This document shows, in pieces, positions 37,015 through 49,043 of a stretch of DNA of 64,000 bases. A program made the translations under genes and the position numbers. The DNA comes from Circinella umbellata (taxonomy: Eukaryota; Mucoromycota; Mucoromycetes; Mucorales; Lichtheimiaceae), in NCBI GenBank assembly GCA_025093555.1, contig JAIWNF010000014.1, positions 682,001 through 746,000 of the forward strand, read 5' to 3'. Numbering within the stretch: the first letter of the stretch is position 1; the number at the start of each line of letters is the position of its first letter. The notes beneath the pieces were generated by a model, which saw nothing but the letters and a program-made list of their open reading frames with translations, was not told the DNA's origin and did not search any database.

Positions 37015-38043
37015 TTAGTTATTACGGTTGTATTGACCAACAACAACAGCATGGTCTCTTTCATAAGGTTCCAATGTCAATTGTTCTTGGGGTTTTACAC
37101 GTTCTTCTTGAAGTTTCTTAACTTCACGAGCGAAAACAGTGGCAGCATCAACGGTAGAGTCAATACATGATGCCTTAATAGAAATAACAATATGACCACC
37201 ACTTCGCAAAAAGTGATGAGCGTTCAAGGTGATAATACGGGCTTGATCAGGCTGAGCAACATCAGCAAAAATGACATCGACCATGGGAACGAGCATACGA
37301 TACTTTTGAGGTTGACGAGCATCTTCAATGATAGGAACAACATTGGTGCGTTTTTTGGACATATTAATTAAATCACGACCGGAACGATGAGAGAATTCAA
37401 CAGCATAGACAGCACCTTCTGGACCAACAATATCGGCAACATGTGATACGGAAGTACCTGAAGCAGCACCCAAATAAAGAACCTTTTTACCTGGAGCAAT
37501 GTGAATATGATCTACACCACCCAAAACAGCAGCAGCCAACTTACTACGGAATGGATTCCATACACGATATTCAATTTTGGTGCCTTCGGGACCATCGACA
37601 GAAATACGCTTTTCACCATATACAGATTCACCGGGAACCAAGTTCTTTGTAACAAGCAAGTCTTCCTTGCCACGAGCAACAAAAATACCTTCATGACGAT
37701 GAGGTTCGATGATTATCTTAGCACCTCCACGGGCACCACCACGGGCACCACCACGACCACCACGAGGGGCTCCACGGCCACGGCCACCTCGACTGTCTTT
37801 GCCAATACCACCACGGCCACCACCTCGACCGCCAAAGCCGCCGCGACCACCACCACGGCCACCGCGATCGCCACCGAATCCACCACGGCCACCGCGATCG
37901 CCACCGAATCCGCCACGGCCACCGCCACGGCCACCAAAGCCGCCACGGCCACCGCGATCGCCACCGAATCCACCACGGCCACCGCCGCGACCACCGAATC
38001 CACCTCGTCCACCGCCGCGACCACCACGATTATCAAATGCCAT
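37015..38043 (-). CDS. NOP1: Fibrillarin, box C/D snoRNP rRNA 2'-O-methyltransferase
   Basis: Single exon, 342 residues, starting at the ATG at 38043, the first Met of a clear fibrillarin N-terminus. Residues 5 to about 108 form a glycine-arginine-rich (GAR/RGG) domain with repeated GGRGGFGG units. The Rossmann methyltransferase domain follows: [37 protein letters not shown] (SAM-binding motif I), [16 protein letters not shown], and [15 protein letters not shown] with its catalytic-site aspartate. It methylates ribose in pre-rRNA, guided by C/D snoRNAs in the nucleolus. The RGG repeats are encoded by a GC-rich, internally repetitive stretch (about 37730-38036) that stands out from the AT-rich surroundings and creates long false open frames on other frames. 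Divergent from the F-box gene. Confidence 0.98.
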   Translation of the reverse strand: MAFDNRGGRGGGRGGFGGRGGGRGGFGGDRGGRGGFGGRGGGRGGFGGDRGGRGGFGGDRGGRGGGRGGFGGRGGGRGGIGKDSRGGRGRGAPRGGRGGARGGARGGAKIIIEPHRHEGIFVARGKEDLLVTKNLVPGESVYGEKRISVDGPEGTKIEYRVWNPFRSKLAAAVLGGVDHIHIAPGKKVLYLGAASGTSVSHVADIVGPEGAVYAVEFSHRSGRDLINMSKKRTNVVPIIEDARQPQKYRMLVPMVDVIFADVAQPDQARIITLNAHHFLRSGGHIVISIKASCIDSTVDAATVFAREVKKLQEERVKPQEQLTLEPYERDHAVVVGQYNRNN

Positions 38044-38509
38044 CGTTTTTATAATGTGTAAAAAGGAATTGAAAGAATTAAAGAAGAGTGGGTTTTGTTT
38101 CTTTTTGAGTGTCAAAAGAAGAAATTTCTAACAACTGAAAAAAAAAATTGGTTGCTGAAAATTCATTCAAAGCCACCTTTTTTAGCCGGAGTTTTGGTTT
38201 ACCTTTTATGCGAGTAACGCAAACACTATGTGCAAATTGAAAAGCGTACTCATGTGTTCAGAGCACAAAGAGCACAAATAAGAGATAGTACCAAGGGTTT
38301 GATATGCTTTGAAAATAATCTTATTCTGTAATATAGTTAAGCGATGAATTTCAATGTTATAAGCCGACCGGAGGGCTTATACAGCAAAGCCCTTTCTACG
38401 CTTTCTATTTATAGTATGTGTATGCAAACAATACCAAATATTACAAGATTAATATCTCTTCTCTCTTTTACTATTTACTCATAACAACAACACACATATA
38501 ATACACAAT
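38044..38509. promoter_or_regulatory. Shared upstream region of NOP1 and the F-box gene
   Basis: 466 bases between divergent start codons. Within it, ATAAGCC (38359-38365) and GGCTTAT (38374-38380) are inverted around an 8-base GC-rich spacer. AGGGCTT (38372-38378) is inverted against AAGCCCT (38387-38393). AAGCCCT resembles the AAACCCT/AAGCCCT (telo-box-like) motifs found upstream of ribosome-biogenesis genes in several eukaryotes, which would suit NOP1. Motif inference only. Confidence 0.35.
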
Positions 38510-41017
38510 ATGGTTAACAATATAATAAAAGCAAACAAGATTACGTTAACAAAAAACAGCAATAACACCTTTTCTTTTATTAATCGACTTGATTTTGACA
38601 TTATTGTGGTCATCTTTTCATTTCTTCGCCAACAGGATTGCTTAACATGCATGACTGTCTGCAAGGACTGGTACATTCGAGTTCCTGATTATTCATTCAA
38701 CAACTGGAAGACTTTACAATTCTCAGGGACAAATGCCCTTACTGCCATTAATGATCGTCGTCTCAAAATTTGTCTTGGAAACCATGTTAACAGCGTTGAA
38801 TTCAACTTGATTAAAAAAGAACACCAAGCAAACTTTATTATCCAGAAACTTCTTGAGTTAGGCTGTCATAAAATCAACTCTCTGGGTAAATAGTAACTTT
38901 TTTATTGGGGGGGGGACATTTTAGTGAATGAATATATGATAAAAATTGTGAAATACGTAATTGACTATATACGATGTTATGGTACAGGGTTCAACAATTG
39001 TACAATTGTCAATTATAATAAATTTCTTATTTCCTTGCGCCAGTTCGAAGTGTCATCCTCTGCTCATTTAACCCACTTGATCTTGGAAAATCATCAATCT
39101 AATGTTCCATTTGATCATGTGCTCCACGCTTGTCCACAACTTACTCATTTTACGTTTCGTCCGGCCCGCAACATTCCGATGGATGTGTACGATCAGGAAC
39201 CGTCAATTATGGCAAAGCAACATAGTAATAGTAACGACATGAATTCTGAGGAAGAGCAACAAGCGAAACCAAGTTATACATTTGATAAGCTTATCTATTT
39301 ACATATCGACGCCGTATTACATATAGAATACCGTCTTAAACCCATATTGAAGAAATGTCCCAATCTTAAATATTTCATTGGTCCAAGTCATGATTCCTGT
39401 GCATATCAAGCAAATACGGTGTCCACATATTCTATTAATAGTAGCGCTGCAAGAAGAACAAGAAATACAATTGAATTCAACGATTTGTTACTATGGTGTC
39501 CGAAACTTGCTTATTACGTGGGTGACCGTAGCTATTATCGTGACGAGTACCCAACACTGGTAAAAAAGAACAGCAATATGGACAAAGTATTAGGACGAGA
39601 CAATTTGTACCATCTTTCGATAAACGAACAACAGTATGGATATAATCAAACAGCCCAAATTTTATATCAACACAAAGATACCCTTGAATATTTAAAGCTA
39701 CACAGAGGATTCATGTCTTCTTTTAGGGAAGATAGTCATAATGTTGATAATGATGACGAAGAAGCGAATCCAGACTGGTCGTATGTTTTTGATCATTATC
39801 AATTATCTCGACTACAAACTTTAATTTGTGATCATATTCAGTTTAATACAGCTTCCATCATTAACCTGCTCAACTCATGTAGTGAAACTATTAAAACACT
39901 CGATATATCAATGGGTCCTGATGATCGCCAATCCCAACATCATCGAACACGCCTTAATAATTATATTTTATCATTTGATTATTTCGCACTACAGCATATG
40001 CATACATTGACACAACTTTACACTTTACGTTTAACATCTGTTTTATTCAAAGACAAGAATTCTGTGGTCATCATGCTAAAACAACTTCCATGTCTGGAAA
40101 ATCTTACTATTCGAGCGTCAGCATTTTTATTACCTGAATCTGCAGCTATTTTTTTAAATAATCTCAAACACTTGGAGCTCTGGGCATTGAGCCCCTCTCA
40201 ATCAGAAGCACAACGGCAACGGCAACGGCAACGGCAAAGACCACACAATAGGAACAACAGCACCATCAACACCAGGAACGGCAACGACAATAATGAAACT
40301 ATTACTGATAATGAATATGAAGACTATGAAAAACCAGGAGTCATTGAACCCGGAGTATTTCAGTCCTTGGCTTTTATGGATGGATCTAAACTAGAAACAA
40401 TTCAGATATCGGGTATTACAAATGTTCCAAGCATGCATTCTCTGCCTTTCGCAATTGCTTCTTTATCAACGCTCAAATATCTGGAACTTAAACTCAACGG
40501 TTCACCACTTTTTGGCGTTAGCCGTGATGATGGTGGAATAGCATTGCTTGATTTTGCTATAATGTTACGAGAAAACTCAAAATGCATTGAACATTTGACA
40601 CTTAATCAAGTGAGATGTGTATCTTATCATGCTCTTGAAGTATTAGGTGGTTTACCAAAGTTAAAAATCTTGAATATACGACTGGCAATACGACCAAAAT
40701 TCGCAGATCGCAACAATAATAATACTAAAGGATTTTTTTCATTACATGGGGTCTTGCAATTGCTTATCACAAGCAAATCTTTGGAAAAGGCTGTATTCTT
40801 CAGTGCATTAGCGATCAATGATTCACCGAAGGATATCCTTCAACAATTATTATTGGAAACAGAACAAGAAAATCAAATGTCGTCTAATTATTTTTCTTGC
40901 CGTGTTAATACAATGAAAACAGCTGATTATATAGTTACATCCAAAGGTACCCTAAAATTTAAAGACACATTTATTGAAGATGTAACAATCACACATTGTA
41001 GACGGGGGATTATTTAA
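38510..41017 (+). CDS. F-box protein with leucine-rich-repeat region
   Basis: Two exons, 38510..38885 and 38988..41017, 801 residues. An F-box lies at about residues 23-70 (FINRLDFDIIVVIFSFLRQQDCLTCMTVCKDWY), where Skp1 would bind. The rest is a long array of leucine-rich segments (LTHLILENH, LETLTI-like NLTIRAS, LKHLELW, LKYLELKLNG, LKILNIRLA), consistent with an FBXL-type substrate receptor of an SCF ubiquitin ligase. A low-complexity QRQRQRQR tract encoded by a CGGCAA hexamer repeat near 40210-40237 interrupts the repeats, with an Asn/Thr-rich patch after it. The spliced frame is continuous. The substrate cannot be inferred; mucoralean genomes carry many such proteins. Divergent from NOP1. 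Confidence 0.82.
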
Positions 41018-42245
41018 TCGTTCCTATTATCATTGTAAATAACTGAAAAAAAAATTAATGGTTCATTCAAAAAAAAAATTTAATTCAAACCAATATTGAA
41101 AAATTGGCAGACTTATGTGAATATGTATAAGCATAAGAGCTAGCTGTATAGAATCACAAGCCAATTTTTTGATGGATGAAGGCAAAATATATATCAATCG
41201 AGATAAAAATTGATTAAGTAGTGATCGTATATTAATTAGAAGTAGCATAATAACAGCAAGGAAAGCTATTATGTGTTGAAATCTAGCTTAAAAATTTAAG
41301 TTTATTAGGATGGAAAAACTAATGGATCTTCGCCTATGGGCCAGTGGTCGCTTTCGTGCGGTTTGTTAGAATTAAGAACAAATGTATATATGGGGCACAT
41401 AGAAATAAAAACTGAAAAAACCCAATATGAGAAAAAGTTAATTCGATGAGAGAAAAAAGTTTGGTGATGTGACTGAAAAGTAATAAAAATGAATAGAAAG
41501 AAAAAGAAAAGAAGTTGCTAATGAAGTACGTACTATAAAGGTATGCTAATTTAAAGGTAGGGGTTGCGTAGGAGGAGAGCTAGGGATCTATATGACATCT
41601 TCTGGTGCTGGTTTGTCTGTGTCGAAATCACGTAGTGAGATTTAAGAGACTATCTTAAAAAACAAGAAAAATAAAACAATACGTATAAAGTTACTTTTGT
41701 ATAGACTGAAATCATATAAAGTACTGTAAACATAAGGTACCACGGTATTTGCGACGTTTTGTAGTATAAGAGGAGTAATCTTACAAAACGACTAATACAA
41801 AAAACAAATAGCTGTAAATAGAAAAAGAAGGACTAAAGGCGTTGCAGCAAAATCATACAAGAGCCAGAAATGTACTATTATTTTTACTTAGGTGTCGTCA
41901 TTCATGTTTTTTACAATTTGTTGAGTATAATCCATATTTTTAGTGCTGTGTTGTAATTTTCCTTTATTTCCTTTATGATGATAAGGTATCCTCTTAGGTC
42001 GATTTAATTAAAGCAGCATGGGCTGTCGTATTGTTTTAGAGCTACTAATATCATAGAGATACGTAATCATATGCCAAGGACAAATGATATATATATATAT
42101 ATATATATATGCGTAATTGTTATGCTATTTATAATTACTATTTTGATTACAACACTGTTGATATAAAAGCAACTAGGATTACCACAAGTACCAACTAACG
42201 CTATACCCATGTAGATACACCATAACACATGAAAAAAATATATAA
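41018..42245. other. Convergent intergenic region
   Basis: 1.2 kb between the F-box and trehalase stops. AT-rich, with an (AT)n run near 42088-42110. No open frame with support, no RNA recognised. Confidence 0.55.
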
Positions 42246-44455
42246 TTAAACAGGGAATACAAGATCGGATGGGTCCATACAATCAGGAGCAATAAGACCA
42301 GAGAATGTATCAAAAACCCAAAGAGAAATGCCATTGGTCCAACCAAATCCGGCTTGGACTGTATACTCCCCACCACCTCCAGCATCACCGATGTCTGCAA
42401 CATTAAATTTTTCAAACATATGTCCTGTGTCCGTTTGATTATCCAATTGTTTCAATAAACCAGGAACCGAACCACCAGTTTTATACCAAGAGCAGAATGC
42501 AGAAGCAACAAAACGTTGTGCCAACGTATAAGCCAGCCCACCAAATTCATTTTTTTGATCTTTATCATGTTTTATCCAAGAATTTACATTCAGCATAGCT
42601 TTCATTGCAATATATTGAAGTGGTGGCCAACCATTAGGTAAATCCCATTGTAGTGTCGTATTAAATTCGGACGTCGTCAGAATACCAGGATATTCTTCAA
42701 GATAATGCTGTGTCTTGTCAAATACACGAGATAAAATTTTCGTATTATGTTTAATCGTGTTGGGAACAGCACCTAACCAAAATGGATACAAGCTTGCAGG
42801 TGTAAAAACTTTATCTAATGCTTGGCTCGTTACATTATAATCAAAAAAGGAGACTGCTTCTTCATCCCAAAATACATCATGTATAGCTTCCAATCTTTTA
42901 GCGGCTTGACGTTTATAATATTTGGCTTTGCGTTCTTTACCACCTTTGCATTGTCTGTGCCATTCTGCAAGGTTGAATTCCATCCCCCACAATAATGAGT
43001 TCAGATCGATGGGAATAATGCTACGGGTATTGAGTGAACGCAAGATCTGCAATGGATCATTAGGATCATTCATTTTCACCTTGGTCCATCGACTACTAAA
43101 ATCAAAGCCAGATTCGGCACCTGTGCTAAGATCGGCATAAAGAGCTGGAATTTGTTTTTCAGGGGAAGTAAAATTGGCCAGCATCGCAGTTTCATAATCT
43201 TCTCGATAGGATTCCGGGCGTGGTGAGTCGTTAATTACATTGTAATGGTTGAGCACATGACCGTCGATCTCGACACTTTTGTTTTTCATCCAAAATTCAT
43301 ACTCTTTGTCCAGTGTGGGTAATGCTTTTTGGATAAAATCTTCATCACCGGTAGCTTCATAATATGCCTTGACCATTTCAATTAAGAAAGGCGGTTGTGA
43401 ACGGTTTAGATAGTAGATCCGTGCGCCATTTGCTGTAATTGGTTAATTTTTGGCATGATGCATGAACAATAAAAAAATAGTTTGTTATTATTGTTGTTAT
43501 TATTATTATTTATTAAACCACCCCCTTATTTTGTTTTTAGCTTATCTCCATTGAAAATACGTGTAAATAAAATAAGACTAGTATAAGCTTACGAATAAAA
43601 CCATATTCTTCAACGTAATCCAGGAAGTTAAGTATCATATCCTTCGCAACATCATATAATTCACTAAGTAATAGACCCCGAACAACAAAATAGCTATCCC
43701 TGTTATGGCAGTGCCAATTACGTTATTATTATTTCACAATGTTAATTGCATTTATCACCAAAAACCATGAAATAAATTAAAAACAACAGCGTCAATCTGA
43801 TGACATAATAATATAACTTACCAATAATAGAATTCCCTGAATCTTCCGCCAGGAACAACAAATGGTCTTTTGACTGGAAGTGTAGAAGTAGCACAGCCTT
43901 CACAAAGGAACGATGTATCGAACTCGAATGTTAAATTCACCCAATATTGATTAACTTGAGTAGCCCAACCACGATATTGGGGATCTTCAATTTTTTTCAG
44001 CAAAGGGATGTCGTCACTGATACTGTAGCTAACGGGTTTGAGTTCAACTCCTTCTTCCAGGAAGTTCTCATTAACAAAATTCTTAATGGCATCATTGGAC
44101 GGTTTGTCTCCCAAGGCTTCAAATGCTACTAGTACTTCATCTACAGGTTTTGATGTTGGCTGTTATTACGATAATACAACAAACAGCCTACGTGTTAGAT
44201 TTTGCTGTTGTTCCTTTATAATGTTTTAATACATGTTAATAATAATATTTACAGAAGACACTATACCTTGTCGACAAATGTTTTGGAATCAGGATAAAGA
44301 GAAGCAAGTTGTATAGTCTTTAATAAAGAGCTTTCACAATAAATGGGTGAATCGCATCGTTTCGGATAGGCTGCTTGGCCATTAACACTGAAACAAAACA
44401 GTGTTATTAATATCAATAATAGAACACTATTACTACTCTTGTTTAGCCTTAACAT
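42246..44455 (-). CDS. Secreted GH37 alpha,alpha-trehalase
   Basis: Four exons, complement(join(42246..43432,43593..43699,43822..44159,44267..44455)), 606 residues. A signal peptide occupies about residues 1-27 (VLLLILITLFCFSVNGQA). Both GH37 signatures are complete: PGGRFREFYYWDSY at about 166-179, completed by splicing exon 2 to exon 3, and QWDLPNGWPP at about 473-482. The catalytic acid/base lies in GAESGFDFSSRW (Asp about 322) and the partner glutamate in GGGGEYTVQAGFGW (Glu about 567), by comparison with E. coli TreA. No regulatory N-terminal kinase-site domain is present, so this is the secreted/periplasmic TreA-like type, not the cytosolic neutral trehalase. It would split external or vacuolar trehalose to glucose. 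A CCCCT stress-response-like element lies at 44730-44734, about 275 bases upstream. Confidence 0.95.
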
Positions 44456-45392
44456 TCAAAGAAATTAATATAATGTAACGAATATAAACAGTATTAGTAA
44501 TAAAAAAGTTATATATAATATTAAAAAAAAGAAAAAAGAAAAAACCACAACTTTCTTTATATAAGAAGTTCTGAAGCTTTTTTTTCCTCAATCGAGATGC
44601 GGCGAGAGGTTACACAAAGCGGAACGCTTGAGAAAACAAAAGGTTCTCTTTACCCTCGGAAAAACAATTGGCATAACAAGTCGGCATATTTCATTTTTAG
44701 AACAGCTTTCATGCCACTTTTTCCATATGCCCCTTACCTTTATTTTTCGTAGAATATGCGTAATACTTGGGAATAATTCATGTAATTGGAAGAATGAAAA
44801 AGAAGAGAAGAAAAGCTGGGCCTTAATTTTTCTTTTCTTTGGTTGTTAACATTACCGACTTACAGGGTAGTTACTATTCTCGATATTTAGCCCATAACCA
44901 TAATCATGTAGAAATTAATAGACTGCTGATATGTATATACTTCTTATAACATGCGTGTGGTTGTAGTCTATAAATGGAAGAAGCGCAAAGAAAAGTAATA
45001 AGATTATTTTTTCTCTGACCTCAAAGCCTTCTATTGCTTCTTGTTTGTCTCGTCACAGAGGGTTCACTCGGCGAATTAATATTTTCGCATGTTCTCATGA
45101 CTTTGTGTTTAGAGGATATTGTCATATCGCTCAACAACATAACCAAGTTTAAGGCTAGTACTATAAATGAACATTTAAGATGTCGACTTTTTTTTTTGTT
45201 GTCCGAGGTCCCATTATGTGTACCAGGAGCTATTACATTTATGGCAATCAGCTTCCTTTCCCTCCCTTTCTTTCCCGCTGGGAAGAAAGGGGAACGTGAG
45301 ATAAAACAAAAAACATTGAAGTCACAATGGTGCTTTTTTTTGTATAATGTTTATTATTATCTTATTAGTTGAAAGAAAAAATTAATAATCTT
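44456..45392. other. Intergenic region upstream of trehalase
   Basis: 937 bases holding the trehalase promoter and the 3' flank of the DOC-like gene. The 112-codon open frame at 45034-45372 (+) does not begin with ATG and shows no domain. Nothing else recognised. Confidence 0.55.
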
Positions 45393-47048
45393 TTAACATA
45401 ATCGGCCACGTGCAAAACAACGAGGACCAGAATAACCAACGAATCCAAGATATTGAAGATCGATATTATCTGCTTCAAATTCAGATCGAAGTAATTTGAC
45501 AAGTATATATTTCGCAGACCTATATCAAATCGTCAGAAAAAAAAAATAGTTTTCAGTTTCCATCATGTGTAAGCAGTGTTACTCGGAACAAAAAAGTCAT
45601 TTTTCTTCTTTCTTACCTATCTTCAATAGGAATGACCATCTGTTTTTCTTTAGAAAGTGTAAACCATGCAATGGGATCTACACCATCATCTTCTGGATTA
45701 TTATATTGAGCTTTATGCGACATATAATATTCAAAGTCTTCTTTCGTAAATTGATCAAATAATCGTGAGCCTACGTATACAACAGCTCCGTTCATATTAA
45801 TTCCATGGCAGACAACATACAACATGCGTGCAGTATAAGCAAAAAAAAAAAATAAACGCTCTTATACATACGATCTACATCAATAGGATTTCGAGACATA
45901 AAAATAACACCGTCTTTACCTAAATAAAAAATAAATAAATGTTATTGCGAATAAATACATTAAATAATCTTTTTTAGTACGGTATAAGAAGCCAAGAACC
46001 AAATCCGTATGAGTTTACATACATGGTGCTGTAAATCTAGTTATTGTCGAAGAAAGATTACAATGACTTAATTAGTAAAAAAGACAACATATTAAATATA
46101 ATTGTTTTTTTCTTACCCGTATTGAGGTGATTTGATAACAATATGAGTAACTACACAACTCTTGTCAGTTACTATCCCGCTTTGAGAGAAGCCATTGTAG
46201 CGTAGTAATATATTGACTGCTCCACTTCTACCAGAGCTACGTATTATTATTTTTTGTTATAAAGTAATTTAGTATATGTATAAATATAGCAACAATAATA
46301 ACACAGCTTGTTTTTTTTTACCAATATACTGAACAATCGTTGCGTAAAATATTTTCAACACCATAAGAAGCACTATCAAAATATATAAAAAGCGGCGCTT
46401 CAATATTGACACTTTTCATGCATCAACTTTCTGGGGGGTTTGTTTCTTTCGAAGGATCCTATCTTACCTATACTGACCACCATCATCTACAGAAACTTCA
46501 AATCCTAGTTCCATGTAGCTGTTACCATCAATTTTATTACGTTTTGATGGTGATTGCAGCGGGATGCCACATACTTCATTTAAATCGACGGCTTTTTCTC
46601 CTGGTATGCAATTATGATTATGGTTGTTATTTATATTGCTATGATTATATCGTTGAATGTAACGATTATAACGATTCATATCGACAAAATAATCTTGCTG
46701 CTGCTGCTGCTGCTGCTGTTGTTGTTGTTGCTGCTCTCCGAAAGAAGAAAAAAATGCCGGGTTTCCGGAAGAATTTGGGTGATTAAAGCGCCTTAATCTT
46801 GGAATACGAGGTGGATGACGAAGCGCTCGCTCTCGCAATAGTGTGGATGTTCGTGTGTAACTATTGTTTGTGTTGTTAAGTTGTATAGGAGGCGGAGGTG
46901 GGGGAGGAGGTGGTAATTGATCTGGCATAATACTACCACTATGACCATCATTAAATACTGGATCCAAAATGACGGGTGATAATGGTAAGGCTTCTTCTAT
47001 ACCACCGACACCTTCACGAAGATGGGGTGGTGATACTGCTGGTGACAT
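45393..47048 (-). CDS. DOC/galactose-binding-like domain protein with a microexon
   Basis: Seven exons, complement(join(45393..45519,45617..45785,45872..45919,46023..46036,46117..46236,46322..46372,46468..47048)), 369 residues. The N-terminal half is disordered: a proline run, basic RRFNHP, a polyglutamine tract encoded by a CTG/TTG run near 46696-46734 and an Asn/His-rich stretch. From about residue 185 a compact beta-rich domain follows (YGVENILRNDCSVYCSGRSG, THIVIKSPQYGFTAPCKDG, KYILVKLLRSEFEADNIDLQYLGFVG). I read this as a discoidin/APC10-DOC-like beta sandwich, because of the RSG core, VKLLR and IDLQYLGF...GPR pattern. Exon 4 is only 14 bases and supplies the conserved TAPC joint. The exon 5-6 junction is less certain. 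Function unknown; related folds recognise ubiquitin-ligase substrates or sugars. Confidence 0.65.
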
Positions 47049-47492
47049 AATTATGTGTTGGCTCTTACTCTTGGAATTTGATTAAACAATGATTATCAAT
47101 TAGGGTTATAATTAAAATTAATGGTAAAGAAAAGAATTCGAAAAAATTGGATTGAAAATAGAAATCCACTGCATGAATTTTGATAATGCCGTGTGACTAT
47201 ATGGTAAATTAAAAGAACAATAGGATTGACTGGGGATTAATAAGATGAGGTGAAGTATGGAGAGAGAAAGGTGAACTAGGGAGCTTGTCTGTGTATGAAG
47301 AGGGTCAAACCGAGTGACTTGAAAAACATTATAATATTTTTTACCGGTCATAAAGAAAAAAAAATGTACCGAAACAATTTTGACATCAAAAACCCTTCTT
47401 CATATCTCTCCTTTCTTATCGATAAAAATTATGAAATAAACAGGATATTATAGCATGATTATAAAAGTCTAGCCTGAAAGTGTATATGTAAT
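47049..47492. other. Intergenic spacer
   Basis: 444 bases between the start of the DOC-like gene and the chorismate mutase stop. No supported open frame or repeat. Confidence 0.6.
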
Positions 47493-48670
47493 TTATTCGG
47501 ATTTGTTATAAGCAAGGCCACGAACAATCAGATAGTCCACTTCTACTTCTTTTGTTAATGGAATAACCCATTGCTCATACATATCTACAACTAATTGTAC
47601 AGGTATTTTTAAGTTTCTATTGGTACCCTCTTCTTCTTGATCCATTGTTTGGCCGTAAGCTAAGGCTTTACGGCGTAATCGTTCCAATAATTTCTTTTCA
47701 ACCATACGGTTAGTGAGTAATTCGTTAATAGCTTCTCTATCATTTGCACGAGCGAGACGTGCATATTCTTCCGGATCGGATCGGAACTTGCTTTCCGCAA
47801 TGAATTTACCTAAAATAAATAACAACATTTCGCCAGAAATTAATAAACAAATAATCTCCATTTTTTCCATGAATCCCTTTTTTATAACAATTTTTTTATA
47901 GAAAGATTCTCTCTACATGTATAAACAAATAAATTATTCTTTACCATAATGAATACGTCGACTTAAAGCTTGTAAACATTCAATATCACGCGTAGCAGAA
48001 CTACCATAATTGGAATCATCTCTATCCTGACAAATCTCGGGAACAATGGACTTGGTATAAATTTCCATAATCTTTCCAGTTATATTAATATCGTTAGGAA
48101 ACAAGAATGGAGGAAAGTCAAGTGGTGGGAGGATAGGTTCCGGTAAAGGCGAAGTAAATGCATATTCATCTGGACTATTATTAATATTATTATTATTGAT
48201 TTGATTCTGTGTGTTCAAAAATTTGATAATATTTGTTTGTTCTTTCATCATCAGTTACCTGGTATATCTTCGTACTTTGGCTATAAAACATTGATATTGA
48301 TCATCGAAAAGAGATTAATGATCTAACAAACAACGACAAACTCTATCTTGTTTTCTTACCATGTACTTTTTCTGTTTCCCATAGAAAGTATTCAAGAAAG
48401 CTACGTTCACCTGTAGCTCCATTGAACTCTAATGCACCGGGAACATAAATACACTTGTTGAATGCAAATTGAGATCGTTCAATCAAGGCTAACAATCATA
48501 ATGATCTTGGATTACTAATATATCTTTATATTTTTTATAGACAAACATGTTGATCTCCCTGACATGTTCAATAATAATAGACTATTACCAAAAATAATTG
48601 TATCTTCAAGACGAATCAAGGTACTACGAAGCTTGTCAAGTGAAAATGGATCGTCTGTGAAATTGCTCAT
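47493..48670 (-). CDS. ARO7: Chorismate mutase (AroQ class, fungal type)
   Basis: Five exons, complement(join(47493..47809,47945..48174,48259..48280,48360..48488,48589..48670)), 259 residues (yeast Aro7 has 256). Exon 3 is a 22-base microexon encoding KVRRYT, which joins ALIERSQFAFNK to SPDEYAFTSPLPEPILPP. Fungal chorismate mutase landmarks are clear: LDKLRSTLIRLEDTIIFGALIERSQF at the start (the conserved Arg and ERSQ active-site helix), GKFIAESKFRSD, and TNRMVEKKLLERL near VIPLTKEVEVDYLI. The all-helical fold with an Aro7-type allosteric region suggests tyrosine inhibition and tryptophan activation, as known for yeast. It converts chorismate to prephenate for phenylalanine and tyrosine. A TGACTCA box lies 114 bases upstream. 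Confidence 0.95.
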
Positions 48671-48783
48671 TGCTAAAGTATATGAAATGTAGTGAAGAAA
48701 TACCACCAAGCCCTGTATGACCCGAACTTTTTGTAATAGGCGGACCATAGATAAAGGACGAATCAAAATCAAAGCAATAATGT

Positions 48784-48790
48784 TGACTCA
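48784..48790. promoter_or_regulatory. TGACTCA box, candidate Gcn4/CpcA site upstream of ARO7
   Basis: Exact match to the Gcn4/CpcA general amino-acid control element, 114 bases upstream of the chorismate mutase ATG. A 7-base match occurs by chance several times in 64 kb, so only the position supports it. Confidence 0.35.
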
Positions 48791-49043
48791 CTAACTTGAA
48801 AAGCAAAAATTATGACAATGTTCATTATATATATCTTTTATATAGAGTTGTCTTGTTGCAGGCGTCTTTTTTTAACAAATTTATTCTGCCAATGCATGTG
48901 AATGCATACCGACCCCCTTCCGCTAGCTATTTTGTATAAAAGAACAACCCCTATCTTCTCTGTTTCACTTAACATCGATTAACTATAAATATCTCCATAC
49001 TTGACCTTGCATTTAAATTGAATACTTTTGCACCCCCGACACC

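Noticed and set aside
37709..38131. Long proline/arginine-rich open frame (+) and several other long frames opposite fibrillarin
   Set aside because: They are mirror images of the GC-rich RGG repeat codons of NOP1; the composition is purely a by-product of the repeat.
45034..45372. 112-codon open frame on the + strand upstream of trehalase
   Set aside because: No ATG at its start, no domain, and it lies over the expected trehalase promoter.
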